From positions 5,055,001 to 5,119,000 of the forward strand of contig NC_020453.1 of NCBI RefSeq assembly GCF_000344805.1: a DNA stretch of 64,000 nucleotides. The letters run 5' to 3'. Under the pieces are notes generated by a model, which saw only the letters and a list, made by a program, of their open reading frames with translations, did not search any database and had not been told where the DNA came from. Position 1 is the stretch's first letter. Each line of letters begins with the position of its first letter. Source of the stretch: Bradyrhizobium oligotrophicum S58. Lineage in GTDB: Bacteria; Pseudomonadota; Alphaproteobacteria; Rhizobiales; Xanthobacteraceae. Of this stretch, positions 53,211 to 63,734 are shown one piece after another. The translations under genes were made by a program, and so were the position numbers.

Positions 53211-54380
53211 CTACTTCGCCGGTTCCAGGATCGAGACGTAGTTCGCGACAGCGGCCCCGCCCATGTTGAAGATGCCGCCGAGCTTGGCGTTGGCGAGCTG
53301 CATGCCCTCCGGCGCGGAGCCGGTGAGCTGCATGGCGGTCATCACGTGCATGGAGACGCCGGTGGCGCCAATGGGATGGCCCTTGGCCTTCAGGCCGCCT
53401 GACGGATTGACCGGCAGCTTGCCGTCTTTCAGCGTCCAGCCTTCCTTGATGGCGCGGGCGCCCTGCCCTTTCGGGGTCAGGCCCATCGCCTCGTACTCGA
53501 TCAGCTCGGCGACCGTGAAGCAGTCATGGGTCTCGACGAAGGAGAGATCGGACAGGGTGACGCCGGCCTTCTCCAGCGCGCGCTGCCAGGCCACGGTGCA
53601 GCCTTCGAAGGCGAGGATGTCGCGCTTGCTCATCGGCAGGAAGTCCTGCGCATGCGCGGTGGCGCGGACGGTCACCGCCTTGGCGAAGGACTTCGCCCTC
53701 TCGGAATCCGCGAGCACCAGCGCAGCGGCGCCGTCGGACACCAGCGAGCAGTCGGTGCGCTTCAGGGGACCGGCGACGTAAGGGTTCTTCTCGCTCTCGG
53801 AGCGGCAGAACTCGAAGCCGAAATCCTTGCGCATCTGCGCATAGGGATTGGCGACGCCGTTCTTGTGGTTCTTGGCCGCGATCAGCGCCAGCGCGTCGGA
53901 CTGGTCGCCGTATTTCTGGAAATAGCCCTGGGCGATCTTGCCGAACACGCCGGCGAAGCCGCCGACGGTGTCGCCGTCCTCCGGCAGATAGGACGCCTTG
54001 AGCAGGTTCTTGCCGATCTCCGGCCCGGGCGTGCGCGTCATCTGCTCGACGCCGACGACCAGCACGATCTTGGCGGCGCCAGCCGCGATGGCGCGGATGC
54101 CCTGGTGGACGGCGGCGGAGCCCGTGGCGCAGGCATTCTCCACCCGAGTGGCCGGTTTGAAGCGCAGCGCGGGATCGGCCTGCAGCACCAGCGAGGCCGT
54201 GAAGTCCTGGGGGGAGAAACCCGCGTTGAAATGGCCGAGCACGATCTCGTCGACATCGCCGGCCGAGATGCCGGCGTCGGCGAGCGCCTCATTGGCGACC
54301 TTGACGACGAGGCTCTCGACGGTCTCGGCGTCGAACTTTCCGAACGGCGTATGCGCCCATCCGACGATGCTGGCGGTCAT
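53211..54380 (-). CDS. Acetyl-CoA acetyltransferase (thiolase)
   Basis: A 389-residue thiolase of the SCP2/acetyltransferase group. Unlike the thiolase-like protein at 45388-46524, this one has the nucleophile, in VENACATGSAAVHQG (Cys about residue 83). The C-terminal His-containing motif KAKGHPIGATGVSMH and the final glycine loop IFNMGGAAVANYV are also intact. It cleaves or forms beta-ketoacyl-CoA. It is 74 nt downstream of the DenD-like gene on the same strand, but no functional link to the sugar transport operon is evident. Confidence 0.92.
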   Translation of the reverse strand: MTASIVGWAHTPFGKFDAETVESLVVKVANEALADAGISAGDVDEIVLGHFNAGFSPQDFTASLVLQADPALRFKPATRVENACATGSAAVHQGIRAIAAGAAKIVLVVGVEQMTRTPGPEIGKNLLKASYLPEDGDTVGGFAGVFGKIAQGYFQKYGDQSDALALIAAKNHKNGVANPYAQMRKDFGFEFCRSESEKNPYVAGPLKRTDCSLVSDGAAALVLADSERAKSFAKAVTVRATAHAQDFLPMSKRDILAFEGCTVAWQRALEKAGVTLSDLSFVETHDCFTVAELIEYEAMGLTPKGQGARAIKEGWTLKDGKLPVNPSGGLKAKGHPIGATGVSMHVMTAMQLTGSAPEGMQLANAKLGGIFNMGGAAVANYVSILEPAK

Positions 54381-54454
54381 GATCTCTCTCCCGAATGTCT
54401 CCCTGCCTTCAAATGGCGCTTTGCGCCATTCGAGTCCAGAGGCTGGTGGCGGTC

Positions 54455-55438
54455 TCAGGCCACGAACTTGCCGCCGAGCTCATCCTCGATGTGGATCCGG
54501 ATGATGTCGTCGAACGTCTTTTCCTCGGTGGTGAAGCCGAGCTCGCGGGCGCGCTTGGCCTCGAACGTCCGCGGCCAGCCGGCGACGATACCGATGATGA
54601 AGGGGTCCGGAACCCGCTTGATGCGGGCGGCGACGGCCTCGCCCGCGACGCGCTTCAACGCCGCGATCTGCTCGCCGACGGTGGCCGTCAGGCCGGGCAT
54701 GGTCAGGTTCCGGCGCGGCCCGATCTTGGCGGTATCCATGGTCGCGGCGTGCAGCAGGAAGCCGACCGCCGAGCGCGGCGTGGCGTGCCAATGCTGGACG
54801 TCTTCGGACACCGGCAGCACGGCCTCCTTGCCGGCGAGCGGTTCGCGCAGGATGTTGGAGAAGAAGCCGGACGCGGCCTTGTTCGGCGCGCCGGGACGAA
54901 TGCAGATCGTCGGCAGGCGGATGCCGACGCCGTCGAAGAAGCCGCGGCGGGAGTAATCGGCCAGCAGCAGCTCGCCGATCGCCTTCTGGGTGCCGTAGCT
55001 GAGCAGCGGCGCATTGACGAACTCGTCGCCGATGGTGTCGGGGAACGGCGCGCCGAACACCGCGATCGACGAGGTGAAGACCAGCCGCGGCTTGTAGCCG
55101 TCGCCGATCAGCCTGACCGCGTCGAACAGCATCCGCGTGCCGTCGAGATTGATGCGGTAGCCCTTGTCGAAATCGAGCTCGGCCTCGCCGGAGACGATGG
55201 CGGCCAGATGGAAGATCACGTCGGGACGCGCGGCGACCAGCTTCTCGGCAAAGCCGGGCACAGCGAAGTCGCCGGCGATGGTCTCGACCGCGATCGACGT
55301 GTCCGGCTTCGCTGGCGCGACGATGTCCTGCAAGGTCATGCGGGTGATGGCGCCATCGCCGAGACGGCCGTCGCGGACCAGCCGCTCCACCAGCTTGCGC
55401 CCGACCATGCCGGCGGCGCCGAGAACGAGAATATGCAA
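54455..55438 (-). CDS. denD: NAD-dependent epimerase/dehydrogenase, D-erythronate dehydrogenase-like
   Basis: A 327-residue extended SDR. The NAD loop is ILVLGAAGMVGRKLVERL, the active site FTSSIAVFG and SYGTQKAIGELLL (Tyr/Lys), and the substrate region RLPTICIRPGAPNKAASGFFSNIL matches the DenD group, which oxidises D-erythronate (and related sugar acids) at C2. It is the last gene of an ABC importer operon controlled by a LacI regulator, which supports a catabolic sugar-acid role. Specificity for erythronate versus another aldonate is inferred from family memory. Confidence 0.8.
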   Translation of the reverse strand: MHILVLGAAGMVGRKLVERLVRDGRLGDGAITRMTLQDIVAPAKPDTSIAVETIAGDFAVPGFAEKLVAARPDVIFHLAAIVSGEAELDFDKGYRINLDGTRMLFDAVRLIGDGYKPRLVFTSSIAVFGAPFPDTIGDEFVNAPLLSYGTQKAIGELLLADYSRRGFFDGVGIRLPTICIRPGAPNKAASGFFSNILREPLAGKEAVLPVSEDVQHWHATPRSAVGFLLHAATMDTAKIGPRRNLTMPGLTATVGEQIAALKRVAGEAVAARIKRVPDPFIIGIVAGWPRTFEAKRARELGFTTEEKTFDDIIRIHIEDELGGKFVA

Positions 55439-55483
55439 GGGAATGCTCCTTCAATTGCAACGATGGGGCGCGGTCTCAGCGTT

Positions 55484-55564
55484 CGTCATTGCGAGCGAAG
55501 CGAAGCATCCAGAGTCATCGGAACGGCTCTGGATTGCTTCGTCGCTTCGCTCCTCGCAATGACG
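55484..55564. repeat. Family A palindromic repeat
   Basis: CGTCATTGCGAGCGAAGCGAAGCATCC with mirrored GGATTGCTTCGTCGCTTCGCTCCTCGCAATGACG, between the permease and denD genes. Confidence 0.85.
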
Positions 55565-55626
55565 GGCGTTTGAAATCCGCGTGAGCCGAAAGCGACGCGT
55601 TGAGCCGGCTCACGGTCAAGTCCGCC

Positions 55627-56559
55627 CTACTCCTTCACCGCGCCGGTCATCGCCGACACATAGTGCTCGACGAAGAATGCGTAAAGGATCACGAGCGGCA
55701 GCGAGCCGACCAGGGCGCCGGCCATCAGCGATCCCCATTTGTAGATGTCGCCATCGACGAACTCGTTGACGATAGCGACCGGGACGGTCTTGTTCGGCGT
55801 CGATTGCAGGAAGGTCAGCGCGTAGATGAACTCGTTCCAGCACAAGGTGAACGAGAAGATGAAGGCCGAGATCAGCCCGGGGATCGCCAGCGGCACCACG
55901 ATCTTGACCAGGATCTGCCAGCGGCTGGCGCCGTCGATCAGCGCGCATTCCTCGAGCTCGAAGGGAATCGTCTTGAAGTAGCCCATCAGCAGCCAGGTCG
56001 AGAACGGGATCAGGAGCGTGGGATAGACCAGGATCAGCGACAGCGGCGAGTCGAACAGGCCGTAGGCCTGGATCACCGAGGCCAGCGGAATGAACAGGAT
56101 CGACGGCGGCACGAGATACGCGAAGAAGATCAGCACACCGACGGTGTCGGCGCCCTTGAAGCGCAGCCGCACGATCGCATAGGCCGCGAGCACCGAGGCG
56201 AAGATCGACAGCGTGGTGGCGCCGACTGCGACATACATCGTGTTCCACAGCCAGCGCGGATATTGCGTCTCGAACAGCAGTTTCGAGATGTGCTTGAAGG
56301 TCGGATGCACGACCCAGAACGGGTTGTACTTCTCCATGTCGATCAGCTGCTCGTCGGGTTTGATCGACGTCAGCCCCATCCAGTAGAACGGGAACAGCAG
56401 CACCAGCAGAATGATGCCGAGCGGCAGATACAGCGTGATCAGCCGGCGCGGCAGCGATTCGAGGTAGCTCATGCCTTCGGTGTCATCGGCGGCCGCGAGC
56501 GTGGCGGCGTTGACGGTCACGTTGGACGGAGATTTGGGGGGCAGCGCGGTGTCGGTCAT
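55627..56559 (-). CDS. Carbohydrate ABC transporter permease, MalG type
   Basis: A 310-residue inner-membrane permease with six helices. The EAA loop contacting the ATPase is LEECALIDGASRWQILVKIVVPLAIPGL (about residues 197-224). A 40-residue cytosolic N-terminus precedes helix 1 (LYLPLGIILLVLLFPFYWM). Start at 56559 overlaps the stop of the first permease as ATGA. It pairs with that permease, the binding protein and the ATPase in one importer. Substrate likely a sugar or sugar acid. Confidence 0.93.
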   Translation of the reverse strand: MTDTALPPKSPSNVTVNAATLAAADDTEGMSYLESLPRRLITLYLPLGIILLVLLFPFYWMGLTSIKPDEQLIDMEKYNPFWVVHPTFKHISKLLFETQYPRWLWNTMYVAVGATTLSIFASVLAAYAIVRLRFKGADTVGVLIFFAYLVPPSILFIPLASVIQAYGLFDSPLSLILVYPTLLIPFSTWLLMGYFKTIPFELEECALIDGASRWQILVKIVVPLAIPGLISAFIFSFTLCWNEFIYALTFLQSTPNKTVPVAIVNEFVDGDIYKWGSLMAGALVGSLPLVILYAFFVEHYVSAMTGAVKE

Positions 56560-57509
56560 TGGTCGGATCCTTGCTGCCATTTGCGCCGTTGCATGCCGAA
56601 CCAGGAGATCGCGATCGCGGCCATCAGGAACGGGATCATTGCAGTCGCAATCGCGGCGCCCTCGCCGAGGCGGCCGGAGATGATGCCGCGCTGGTAGCTC
56701 AAGGTCGCCATCAGATGCGTGGCATTGACCGGGCCGCCGCGGGTCAGCGCCCAGATCAGCTGGAAGTCGGTGAAGGTGAACAGCACCGAGAACGTCATGA
56801 CGACGGCAATGATCGGGGTCAGCAGCGGATAGGTGATGTAGCGGAAGCGCTGCCAGCTGGTGGCGCCGTCGAGCGTCGCGGCCTCATAGAGCGAGGGCGA
56901 CACGGTCTGCAGGCCCGCGAGCAAGGTGATGGCGACGAAGGGCACGCCGCGCCAGATGTTGGCGATGATGACGGAGGCGCGCGCCCAGGAGGTGTCGCCG
57001 AGGAAGTTGATGTTCTGGGTGATGAGCCCGAGCTTGATCAGCGACCAGGAGATGATCGAGAACTGCGCGTCGTAGATCCACCAGAACGCGATCGCCGACA
57101 GCACGGTCGGCACGATGAAGGGGATCAGCACGATGGCGCGGACCATCGCCTTGAACGGCATGTGCCGGTTCAACAGCAGCGCCAGATAGAGTCCGATCGC
57201 GAATTTGATCGCTGACGCGACGATCGTGTAGAGCAGCGTGTTGAACACCGACAGCCAGAAGATGCTGTCGTCCCACAGCCATTCGTAGTTCTCGAGGCCG
57301 ACGAAGACGCCGCTGCGGCCGATCTTCTCGTCGGTGAAGCTCATCCAGACGCCGAGCCCAAGCGGATAGGCCAGGAACAGGATCAGGAACGCCGCCGCCG
57401 GCAGCATGAACCACAGCGCGATGACGTTGCGGTTGGTCTTCATGCGCGCCCACGCCGAGGGCTCGCCGATGACGGCGCGCTGCGGCAACGAGGTCTGAAT
57501 GGTACTCAT
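56556..57509 (-). CDS. Carbohydrate ABC transporter permease, MalF/UgpA type
   Basis: A 317-residue permease with six helices; first helix ALWFMLPAAAFLILFLAYPLG, and an EAA loop YEAATLDGATSWQRFRYITYPLL (about residues 210-232). It heterodimerises with the MalG-type permease. Separated from the binding-protein gene by 349 nt that hold only repeats, which is unusual inside an operon and may lower permease expression relative to the binding protein. Confidence 0.93.
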   Translation of the reverse strand: MSTIQTSLPQRAVIGEPSAWARMKTNRNVIALWFMLPAAAFLILFLAYPLGLGVWMSFTDEKIGRSGVFVGLENYEWLWDDSIFWLSVFNTLLYTIVASAIKFAIGLYLALLLNRHMPFKAMVRAIVLIPFIVPTVLSAIAFWWIYDAQFSIISWSLIKLGLITQNINFLGDTSWARASVIIANIWRGVPFVAITLLAGLQTVSPSLYEAATLDGATSWQRFRYITYPLLTPIIAVVMTFSVLFTFTDFQLIWALTRGGPVNATHLMATLSYQRGIISGRLGEGAAIATAMIPFLMAAIAISWFGMQRRKWQQGSDQ

Positions 57510-57529
57510 GTATCGAGCAGCTCCCTTCG

Positions 57530-57566
57530 AACCGTAGGGTGGGCAAAGCGCAGCGTGCCCACCGGC
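57530..57566. repeat. Family C repeat, left part only
   Basis: CGTAGGGTGGGCAAAGCGCAGCGTGCCCACCGG; a shortened unit lacking the far right arm. Confidence 0.65.
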
Positions 57567-57591
57567 GTTCGGGACGGATAGACGTTGGTTC

Positions 57592-57681
57592 CGTCATTGC
57601 GAGGAGCGAAGCGACGAAGCAATCCAGGGTTCTGGAAGGAAGTCTGGATTGCTTCGTCGCCTACGGCTCCTCGCAATGACG
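57592..57681. repeat. Family A palindromic repeat
   Basis: CGTCATTGCGAGGAGCGAAGCGACGAAGCAATCC with mirrored GGATTGCTTCGTCGCCTACGGCTCCTCGCAATGACG, between two family C units in the 349-nt binding protein-permease space. Confidence 0.85.
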
Positions 57682-57691
57682 AAAATCAAAC

Positions 57692-57843
57692 TCGTAGGGT
57701 GGGCAAAGGATCTTAGCACGATGCTCGCATCATGCTGAGGGCCGTGCCCACCGCCAGGTGTGCGTCAGTCTCTTTGGTGGGCACGGCGCGGGAGACATCG
57801 CGATCTCTCGCTTCGATCCCGGCGCGCCTTTGCCCACCCTACG
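57692..57843. repeat. Family C palindromic repeat, long
   Basis: CGTAGGGTGGGCAAAGGATC at the left, GCGCCTTTGCCCACCCTACG at the right, and an inner GGGCCGTGCCCACCG / GGTGGGCACGGCG pair. It ends 16 nt from the binding-protein stop codon. Confidence 0.8.
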
Positions 57844-57858
57844 CAGTCGACTCTCGGC

Positions 57859-59181
57859 TCAGCGGAAGATGCGCTTGGCGGACCGCTCCGCGCTCGCCAT
57901 CGCCGTCTTCACGTCCTCGCGGCCGGTGCAGTAGTTGGCGAACATGTCGACCAGGACGAAGTCGGCGATCGCGGCCGCAGCCGCCTCGCCGAGCTTGCCG
58001 AGGCCGGCCGGCGTGGTCGCGGTCGCCGCAACCTCGCGATACGGCGTGTTCTTCGGGTCGACGGTCCAGATCGGGTTGGCGTCGTAGGCCTTGAGGAAGT
58101 GCGACAGGTAGCCCTGCGCCGCCTCGATCCACGGATTGAACTGCTCCGGCTCCAGCAGGAAGGCGGTGAACGCCTTGCAGGTCTGCGGATACTTGGAGAA
58201 GTTGAACACCAGGATCGGGAAGCCCAGATGCATTTCGCGGGTCTTGCCGTCGAGGCCGGGCGGCAGATGCGCGTGGTTCATGTCCTCGGCGATCTGCGGC
58301 GCTTCCTTCTTCGCGGTCACATAGATCGAGATGCCGTTGACGGTCGCATAGAGCTGGCCGGCGAGGAACGCCTTGTTGTTCGACGAGTCGTTCCAGGACG
58401 CGGTGCCCGGCACGAAATTGTCGTACAGGCCCTTGACATATTCGAGCGCCTTGGCGGTCTCCGGCGAGTTGATGACAACCTTGTTGTCCTTGTCGATGAG
58501 ATTGCCGCCATGCGCCCACAGCGCCCAGTGCACCCAGCCATTGGCATCGCCCGAGGCATGGCCGAGCGCCATGCCGCCCGGCGTGCCGTTCTTGTTCATG
58601 GCCTTGAAGAACTCGGACAGTTCCGCGAGATTCTTCGGAAACGTCTTGAAGCCGGCCTTCTCGGCCGCGGAGATGCGGTAGTTGACAAGGCCGCCGGTCG
58701 CCGCAACGGGAATGCCGATCCACTTGCCGTCGAGCATGCCGTAGGCCTTGCCCGAGTCGGTCCAGCCGCCGCACTTCTTGCCGAGGTAGTCGGCGACGTC
58801 GGTCATGTCGACGCACTTGTTGGAGAACAGGAATGGCAGCGTGTAGAGGCCCCACACCATGTCGAGCCCCTGCCCCGTATTGGCGGCCACCGAGGCCTTG
58901 GGCTGGACGTCGTCATAGGATTCGTTGGAGACGTTGATGGTGACGTTGTTAGCCTTCTGGAAGGCGTCGACGATCTTCATGAAGGCCACGTCCTCGGCCT
59001 CGACGAAGCGCTTCCAGCGCATCATGTTGATCTTGGCGCCGGGCTCCGGCTTGAACGGCGAGGTCTGCGCCCATGCCTTGGCGTAGCCGAGCAGCTCGTC
59101 TGCCGACATCGTTGCCGCAGCCGCCAGCAAGGTCGCGCCGCCCTTGAGCAGAGACCGTCGATCGGTGGGGAAATAAGTCAT
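57859..59181 (-). CDS. ABC transporter periplasmic sugar-binding protein with Tat-like signal
   Basis: A 440-residue family 1 extracellular binding protein. The N-terminus TDRRSLLKGGATLLAAAATM has the twin-arginine pattern (RRxLLK), so Tat export of a folded protein is likely; cleavage is near AKAWA. The mature part shows DMVWGLYTLPFLFSN, GIPVAATGGLVNYR and NGWVHWALWAHGGNL, usual for carbohydrate-binding lobes. Start at 59181 has GGGAG upstream. It gives the importer its specificity; neighbours (DenD, IlvD/Edd, SDR) point to a sugar acid or related polyol. Confidence 0.92.
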   Translation of the reverse strand: MTYFPTDRRSLLKGGATLLAAAATMSADELLGYAKAWAQTSPFKPEPGAKINMMRWKRFVEAEDVAFMKIVDAFQKANNVTINVSNESYDDVQPKASVAANTGQGLDMVWGLYTLPFLFSNKCVDMTDVADYLGKKCGGWTDSGKAYGMLDGKWIGIPVAATGGLVNYRISAAEKAGFKTFPKNLAELSEFFKAMNKNGTPGGMALGHASGDANGWVHWALWAHGGNLIDKDNKVVINSPETAKALEYVKGLYDNFVPGTASWNDSSNNKAFLAGQLYATVNGISIYVTAKKEAPQIAEDMNHAHLPPGLDGKTREMHLGFPILVFNFSKYPQTCKAFTAFLLEPEQFNPWIEAAQGYLSHFLKAYDANPIWTVDPKNTPYREVAATATTPAGLGKLGEAAAAAIADFVLVDMFANYCTGREDVKTAMASAERSAKRIFR

Positions 59182-59248
59182 CTGAAGTTTTCTCCCGTTG
59201 AATATTTTGCTTGTTTTGTTTGTTGTATTCTGGCGTCGCGCGACCGGA

Positions 59249-60310
<1,062 letters not shown>

Positions 60311-60546
60311 CAATTTCCTCCTCAATGACCGACAGCATTGGCTGCATGCCGGCGGCATCCTGACCGTTGTTCTCGGCCGTTTGATCAGGCCGCTTGTCGT
60401 TTTGTGATCTTGGTCGTGTAGCTTTGGTCGAGCAGTGTTTTTCTTGTTCGTCTTGGTCGTCCCGACTGGATCCGAAACGAGGACCAGCCCGGCTGACATT
60501 GTCCGCAGTTTAGTTCGCTTCCGCAATGCTTCGCTTAGCAACCGCG

Positions 60547-60560
60547 TGATAGCGCTGTCA
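60547..60560. promoter_or_regulatory. Candidate LacI-family operator TGATAGCGCTGTCA
   Basis: Fits the LacI/GalR pattern TGNNANCGNTNNCA with a central CG, 42 nt before the lacI-type start and 237 nt before the divergent ATPase gene. The 291-nt divergent space holds no other gene. Confidence 0.6.
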
Positions 60561-60601
60561 ATATCGCTTGTGTACCAGACCGCCTATGCTATGAGCGAGG
60601 C

Positions 60602-61681
60602 ATGGGACGGAAGCGCATCGAGCCGGGCAAAGTCCGGCTGACCGAAGTTGCGGCACTGGCGGGCGTCAGCCCGATCACGGTGTCACGCTTCTTCCGCAAT
60701 CCCGACACGGTCTCGGCCGGCCGCCGCGCCAGGATCGAGAGCGCCGCCAAGGAGCTCGGCTATGTGCCGAACCTCGCCGCGCGTGCGCTCGCATCGCAGC
60801 GCACCGAAGTGATCGGCGTGCTGATACCGTCCCTCACCAACAATGTGTTCTCCGACGTGCTGCGCGGCATCTATGATGCGTTCGACGGCAGCCGCTACAG
60901 CATCCAGCTGGCGAACACGCGCTACAGCGTGCTGCAGGAGGAGCGCCTGCTGCGGCTGTTCCTGATGCAGAAGCCGGCAGGGCTGATCGTCACCGGCCTC
61001 GACCAGACTGCGGAGAGCCGGTCGATCATCGAGGCCGCCGATTGCCCCGTCGTCCAGATCATGGAGCTCGGCACGGAGCCGATCGACATGATGATCGGCT
61101 TTTCGCATGTCGATGCTTGTTATGCAGCCATTTCGCACCTCCTCGCACAGGGCTGCCGCCGCATCGGCTTCATCGGCGCACGCATGGACCCAAGGGTGCA
61201 GCGCAGGCTTCAGGGCTACCAGAACGCGATGAAGGATGCCGGTTTCTTCGACCCGCGTCTCATCGTCACAGCCCCTGTTCCGACGTCGACGATCATGGGC
61301 GGCAGCCTGTTCTCCGATCTCCTGATGAAGGCGCCGGATCTCGATGCCGTGTTCTGCGCCAACGACGACCTCGCGCTCGGCGTCCTGTTCGAGTGCCAGC
61401 GCCGCCACATCGCAGTCCCCCAGCAGCTTGCGATCGTCGGCTTCAACGACATGGAATTCATGGCGGCGGCGGTGCCGCCGCTCACCAGCGTGCGCACCAA
61501 TCGCTATGAGATGGGCCGGCGCGCGGCGACGATGATCATGGACGCGATCGAGGGCCGTCCCGTTGCGCAGCGCGTGGTCGATCTCGGCTTCGAGGTGATC
61601 GAACGGCAGAGCTCGACCTTGCACCGCACCGCAGGGAGCCTCGAGCCGGCGACGGGCCGTGCCTCCGGAACAAAATGGTAG
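60602..61681 (+). CDS. LacI-family transcriptional regulator (GntR-like)
   Basis: A 359-residue repressor: helix-turn-helix and hinge RLTEVAALAGVSPITVSRFF, then YVPNLAARALASQRTEVIGV (about 12-75). A periplasmic-binding-like effector domain follows (LIPSLTNNVFSDVLRGIYDA, FCANDDLALGVLFECQRR, GFNDMEFMAAAVPPLTSVRT). The latter resembles the gluconate repressor subgroup, in line with an aldonate effector. It lies between the ABC operon (divergent) and the IlvD/Edd dehydratase (downstream, same strand), so it probably controls both sides. An operator-like site precedes it. Confidence 0.93.
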   Translation: MGRKRIEPGKVRLTEVAALAGVSPITVSRFFRNPDTVSAGRRARIESAAKELGYVPNLAARALASQRTEVIGVLIPSLTNNVFSDVLRGIYDAFDGSRYSIQLANTRYSVLQEERLLRLFLMQKPAGLIVTGLDQTAESRSIIEAADCPVVQIMELGTEPIDMMIGFSHVDACYAAISHLLAQGCRRIGFIGARMDPRVQRRLQGYQNAMKDAGFFDPRLIVTAPVPTSTIMGGSLFSDLLMKAPDLDAVFCANDDLALGVLFECQRRHIAVPQQLAIVGFNDMEFMAAAVPPLTSVRTNRYEMGRRAATMIMDAIEGRPVAQRVVDLGFEVIERQSSTLHRTAGSLEPATGRASGTKW

Positions 61682-61798
61682 CGCAACCAAAAACCATGAA
61701 CTAGAACCACTCGAACCAACAACGACTTGAACGAAAGACGTAGGCGATCTTCGACAGCGGGCCGATGCGCATGAGTGCGGCGCACCGTCTCGCGATCG

Positions 61799-61870
61799 AT
61801 GCAAGGCTTGAGGCAAGGATTCACGATGCAAGGCTTCAAGATCCAAGGCCTTAAGATCCAAGGCATCAAG
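61799..61870 (+). repeat. 15-bp tandem repeats (ATSCAAGGCNTNAAG) before the dehydratase
   Basis: Units ATGCAAGGCTTGAGG (61799-61813), ATGCAAGGCTTCAAG (61826-61840), ATCCAAGGCCTTAAG (61841-61855) and ATCCAAGGCATCAAG (61856-61870), the last three contiguous. They form part of a possible 40-codon leader frame. Confidence 0.7.
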
Positions 61871-61948
61871 ATGGCGAACCTCGCTACGTTTGCACTGCGG
61901 GAGAAAACGAATGACGAAATCCAACGGACATGCCGGCAACGGCGCTGA
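61826..61948 (+). CDS. Possible 40-residue leader peptide overlapping the dehydratase start
   Basis: An ATG with AAGGA six nucleotides upstream opens a frame reading [20 protein letters not shown] and ending CRQRR, so the tandem DNA repeats encode pentapeptides of the form (M/I)QG(F/L/I)K. Its stop lies inside the dehydratase gene, overlapping its start by 38 nt in another frame. It may be a translated leader coupling translation to the dehydratase, or a chance frame. No family recognised. Confidence 0.3.
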   Translation: MQGFKIQGLKIQGIKMANLATFALREKTNDEIQRTCRQRR

Positions 61949-63734
61949 CAAGAGCCGCAAGCTGCGCTCGCAGGCGTGGTTCAACGATCCGCACAATCCG
62001 GGCATGACCGCGCTCTATCTCGAGCGCTACCTCAATTACGGCCTGACCCGCGCCGAACTGCAGTCGGGCAAGCCGATCATCGGCATTGCGCAGACGGGCA
62101 ACGACCTGTCGCCCTGCAACAGGCATCACATCGAACTCGCGCATCGCGTCCGCGAGGGCATCCGCGCCGCCGGCGGCATCGCGATGGAGTTTCCGACCCA
62201 TCCGATCCAGGAGACCGGCAAGCGTCCGACTGCGGCACTTGACCGCAACCTCGCTTATCTCGGCCTGGTGGAAATCCTGTTCGGCTATCCGCTCGACGGC
62301 GTGGTGCTGACCGCCGGCTGCGACAAGACGACGCCGGCTTTGCTGATGGCGGCGGCGACCGTCAACATTCCGGCGATCGTGCTGTCGGGCGGGCCGATGC
62401 TGAACGGCTGGCACGAGGGTCAGCGCACCGGCTCCGGCACCGTGGTGTGGAAGTCGCGCGAGCGGCTGGCCGCCGGCGAGATCGGCTATGAGGAGTTCAT
62501 GGAGATCGTGGCGTCCTCGGCGCCGTCGATCGGTCATTGCAACACCATGGGCACGGCTTCGACCATGAATGCGCTGGCCGAGGCGCTCGGCATGTCCCTG
62601 CCCGGCTGCGCCGCCATTCCGGCGCCCTATCGCGAGCGCGGGCAGATCGCCTACGAGACCGGAACGCGCATCGTCGACATGGTGTGGGAAGACCTGAAGC
62701 CGTCGGACATCCTGACGCGCAAGGCGTTCGAGAACTGCATCGTCGCCAACTCCGCGATCGGCGGCTCGACCAATGCGCCGATCCACATCAACGCGCTGGC
62801 GCGCCATGTCGGCGTCGAGCTCGACATCGACGATTGGCAGAAATTCGGCCATGACGTGCCGCTGCTCGTCAACATGCAGCCGGCCGGCTTCTATCTTGGC
62901 GAGGAATTCCATCGCGCCGGCGGCGTGCCGGCCGTGATCGGCGAGCTGATGCGCCACAAGCGCATCCATGAGGACGCCATCACCGTCAACGGCCGCAGCA
63001 TGGGCGACAATTGCCGCGACGCGGCCAAGCCCGACAACGACGTGATCTGGTCCTACGACAAGCCACTGGTGAAGGATGCCGGCTTCCTGGTGCTGCGCGG
63101 CAATCTGTTCGATTCCGCGATCATGAAGACCAGCGTCATCTCCAAGGAGTTCCGCGACCGCTATCTCGTCAATCCGAACGACCCGAACGCGTTCGAGGGC
63201 CGCGCCATCGTGTTCGAAGGGCCGGAGGACTATCACGACCGCATCGACGATGCGTCGCTCGATATCGACGAGCACTGCGTGCTGTTCATCCGCGGCGCCG
63301 GCCCGATCGGCTATCCCGGCGGCGCCGAAGTGGTGAACATGCAGCCGCCGGCCGCGCTGATCAAGCGCGGCATCCTGTCCCTGCCCTGCATCGGCGACGG
63401 CCGCCAGTCCGGCACCTCGGGCTCGCCGTCGATCCTCAACGCCTCGCCCGAGGCTGCGGCCGATGGCGGGCTCGCGATCCTCAAGACCGGCGACAAGGTG
63501 CGCATCGACCTCAACAAGGGCTCGGCCAACATCCTGATCTCGGACGAGGAGGTCGCCAAGCGCCGCGCCGAGCTGAAGGCCAAGGGCGGCTTCCCGCATC
63601 CGGCCAACCAGACGCCATGGCAGGAACTCTATCGCAACACCGTAGGCCAGCAGGCCACCGGCGCCTGCATGGAGTTCGCCACGCGCTACCACAACATCGC
63701 CGGCACGGTGGGTGTGGCGCGGCATAATCATTGA
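61911..63734 (+). CDS. IlvD/Edd-family sugar-acid dehydratase
   Basis: A 607-residue Fe-S dehydratase of the aldonate subgroup (L-arabonate, D-xylonate or related), giving a 2-keto-3-deoxy sugar acid. Cluster-binding cysteines are in [11 protein letters not shown] (about 67), [10 protein letters not shown] (about 135) and [13 protein letters not shown] (about 208); [12 protein letters not shown] near the C-terminus is also typical. The conserved LEYRSQ-like [21 protein letters not shown] opening belongs to the sugar-acid group rather than to branched-chain IlvD. GGGAG is well placed before the ATG at 61911. It is linked to a LacI regulator, an ABC importer, DenD and an SDR. Confidence 0.93.
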   Translation: MTKSNGHAGNGADKSRKLRSQAWFNDPHNPGMTALYLERYLNYGLTRAELQSGKPIIGIAQTGNDLSPCNRHHIELAHRVREGIRAAGGIAMEFPTHPIQETGKRPTAALDRNLAYLGLVEILFGYPLDGVVLTAGCDKTTPALLMAAATVNIPAIVLSGGPMLNGWHEGQRTGSGTVVWKSRERLAAGEIGYEEFMEIVASSAPSIGHCNTMGTASTMNALAEALGMSLPGCAAIPAPYRERGQIAYETGTRIVDMVWEDLKPSDILTRKAFENCIVANSAIGGSTNAPIHINALARHVGVELDIDDWQKFGHDVPLLVNMQPAGFYLGEEFHRAGGVPAVIGELMRHKRIHEDAITVNGRSMGDNCRDAAKPDNDVIWSYDKPLVKDAGFLVLRGNLFDSAIMKTSVISKEFRDRYLVNPNDPNAFEGRAIVFEGPEDYHDRIDDASLDIDEHCVLFIRGAGPIGYPGGAEVVNMQPPAALIKRGILSLPCIGDGRQSGTSGSPSILNASPEAAADGGLAILKTGDKVRIDLNKGSANILISDEEVAKRRAELKAKGGFPHPANQTPWQELYRNTVGQQATGACMEFATRYHNIAGTVGVARHNH

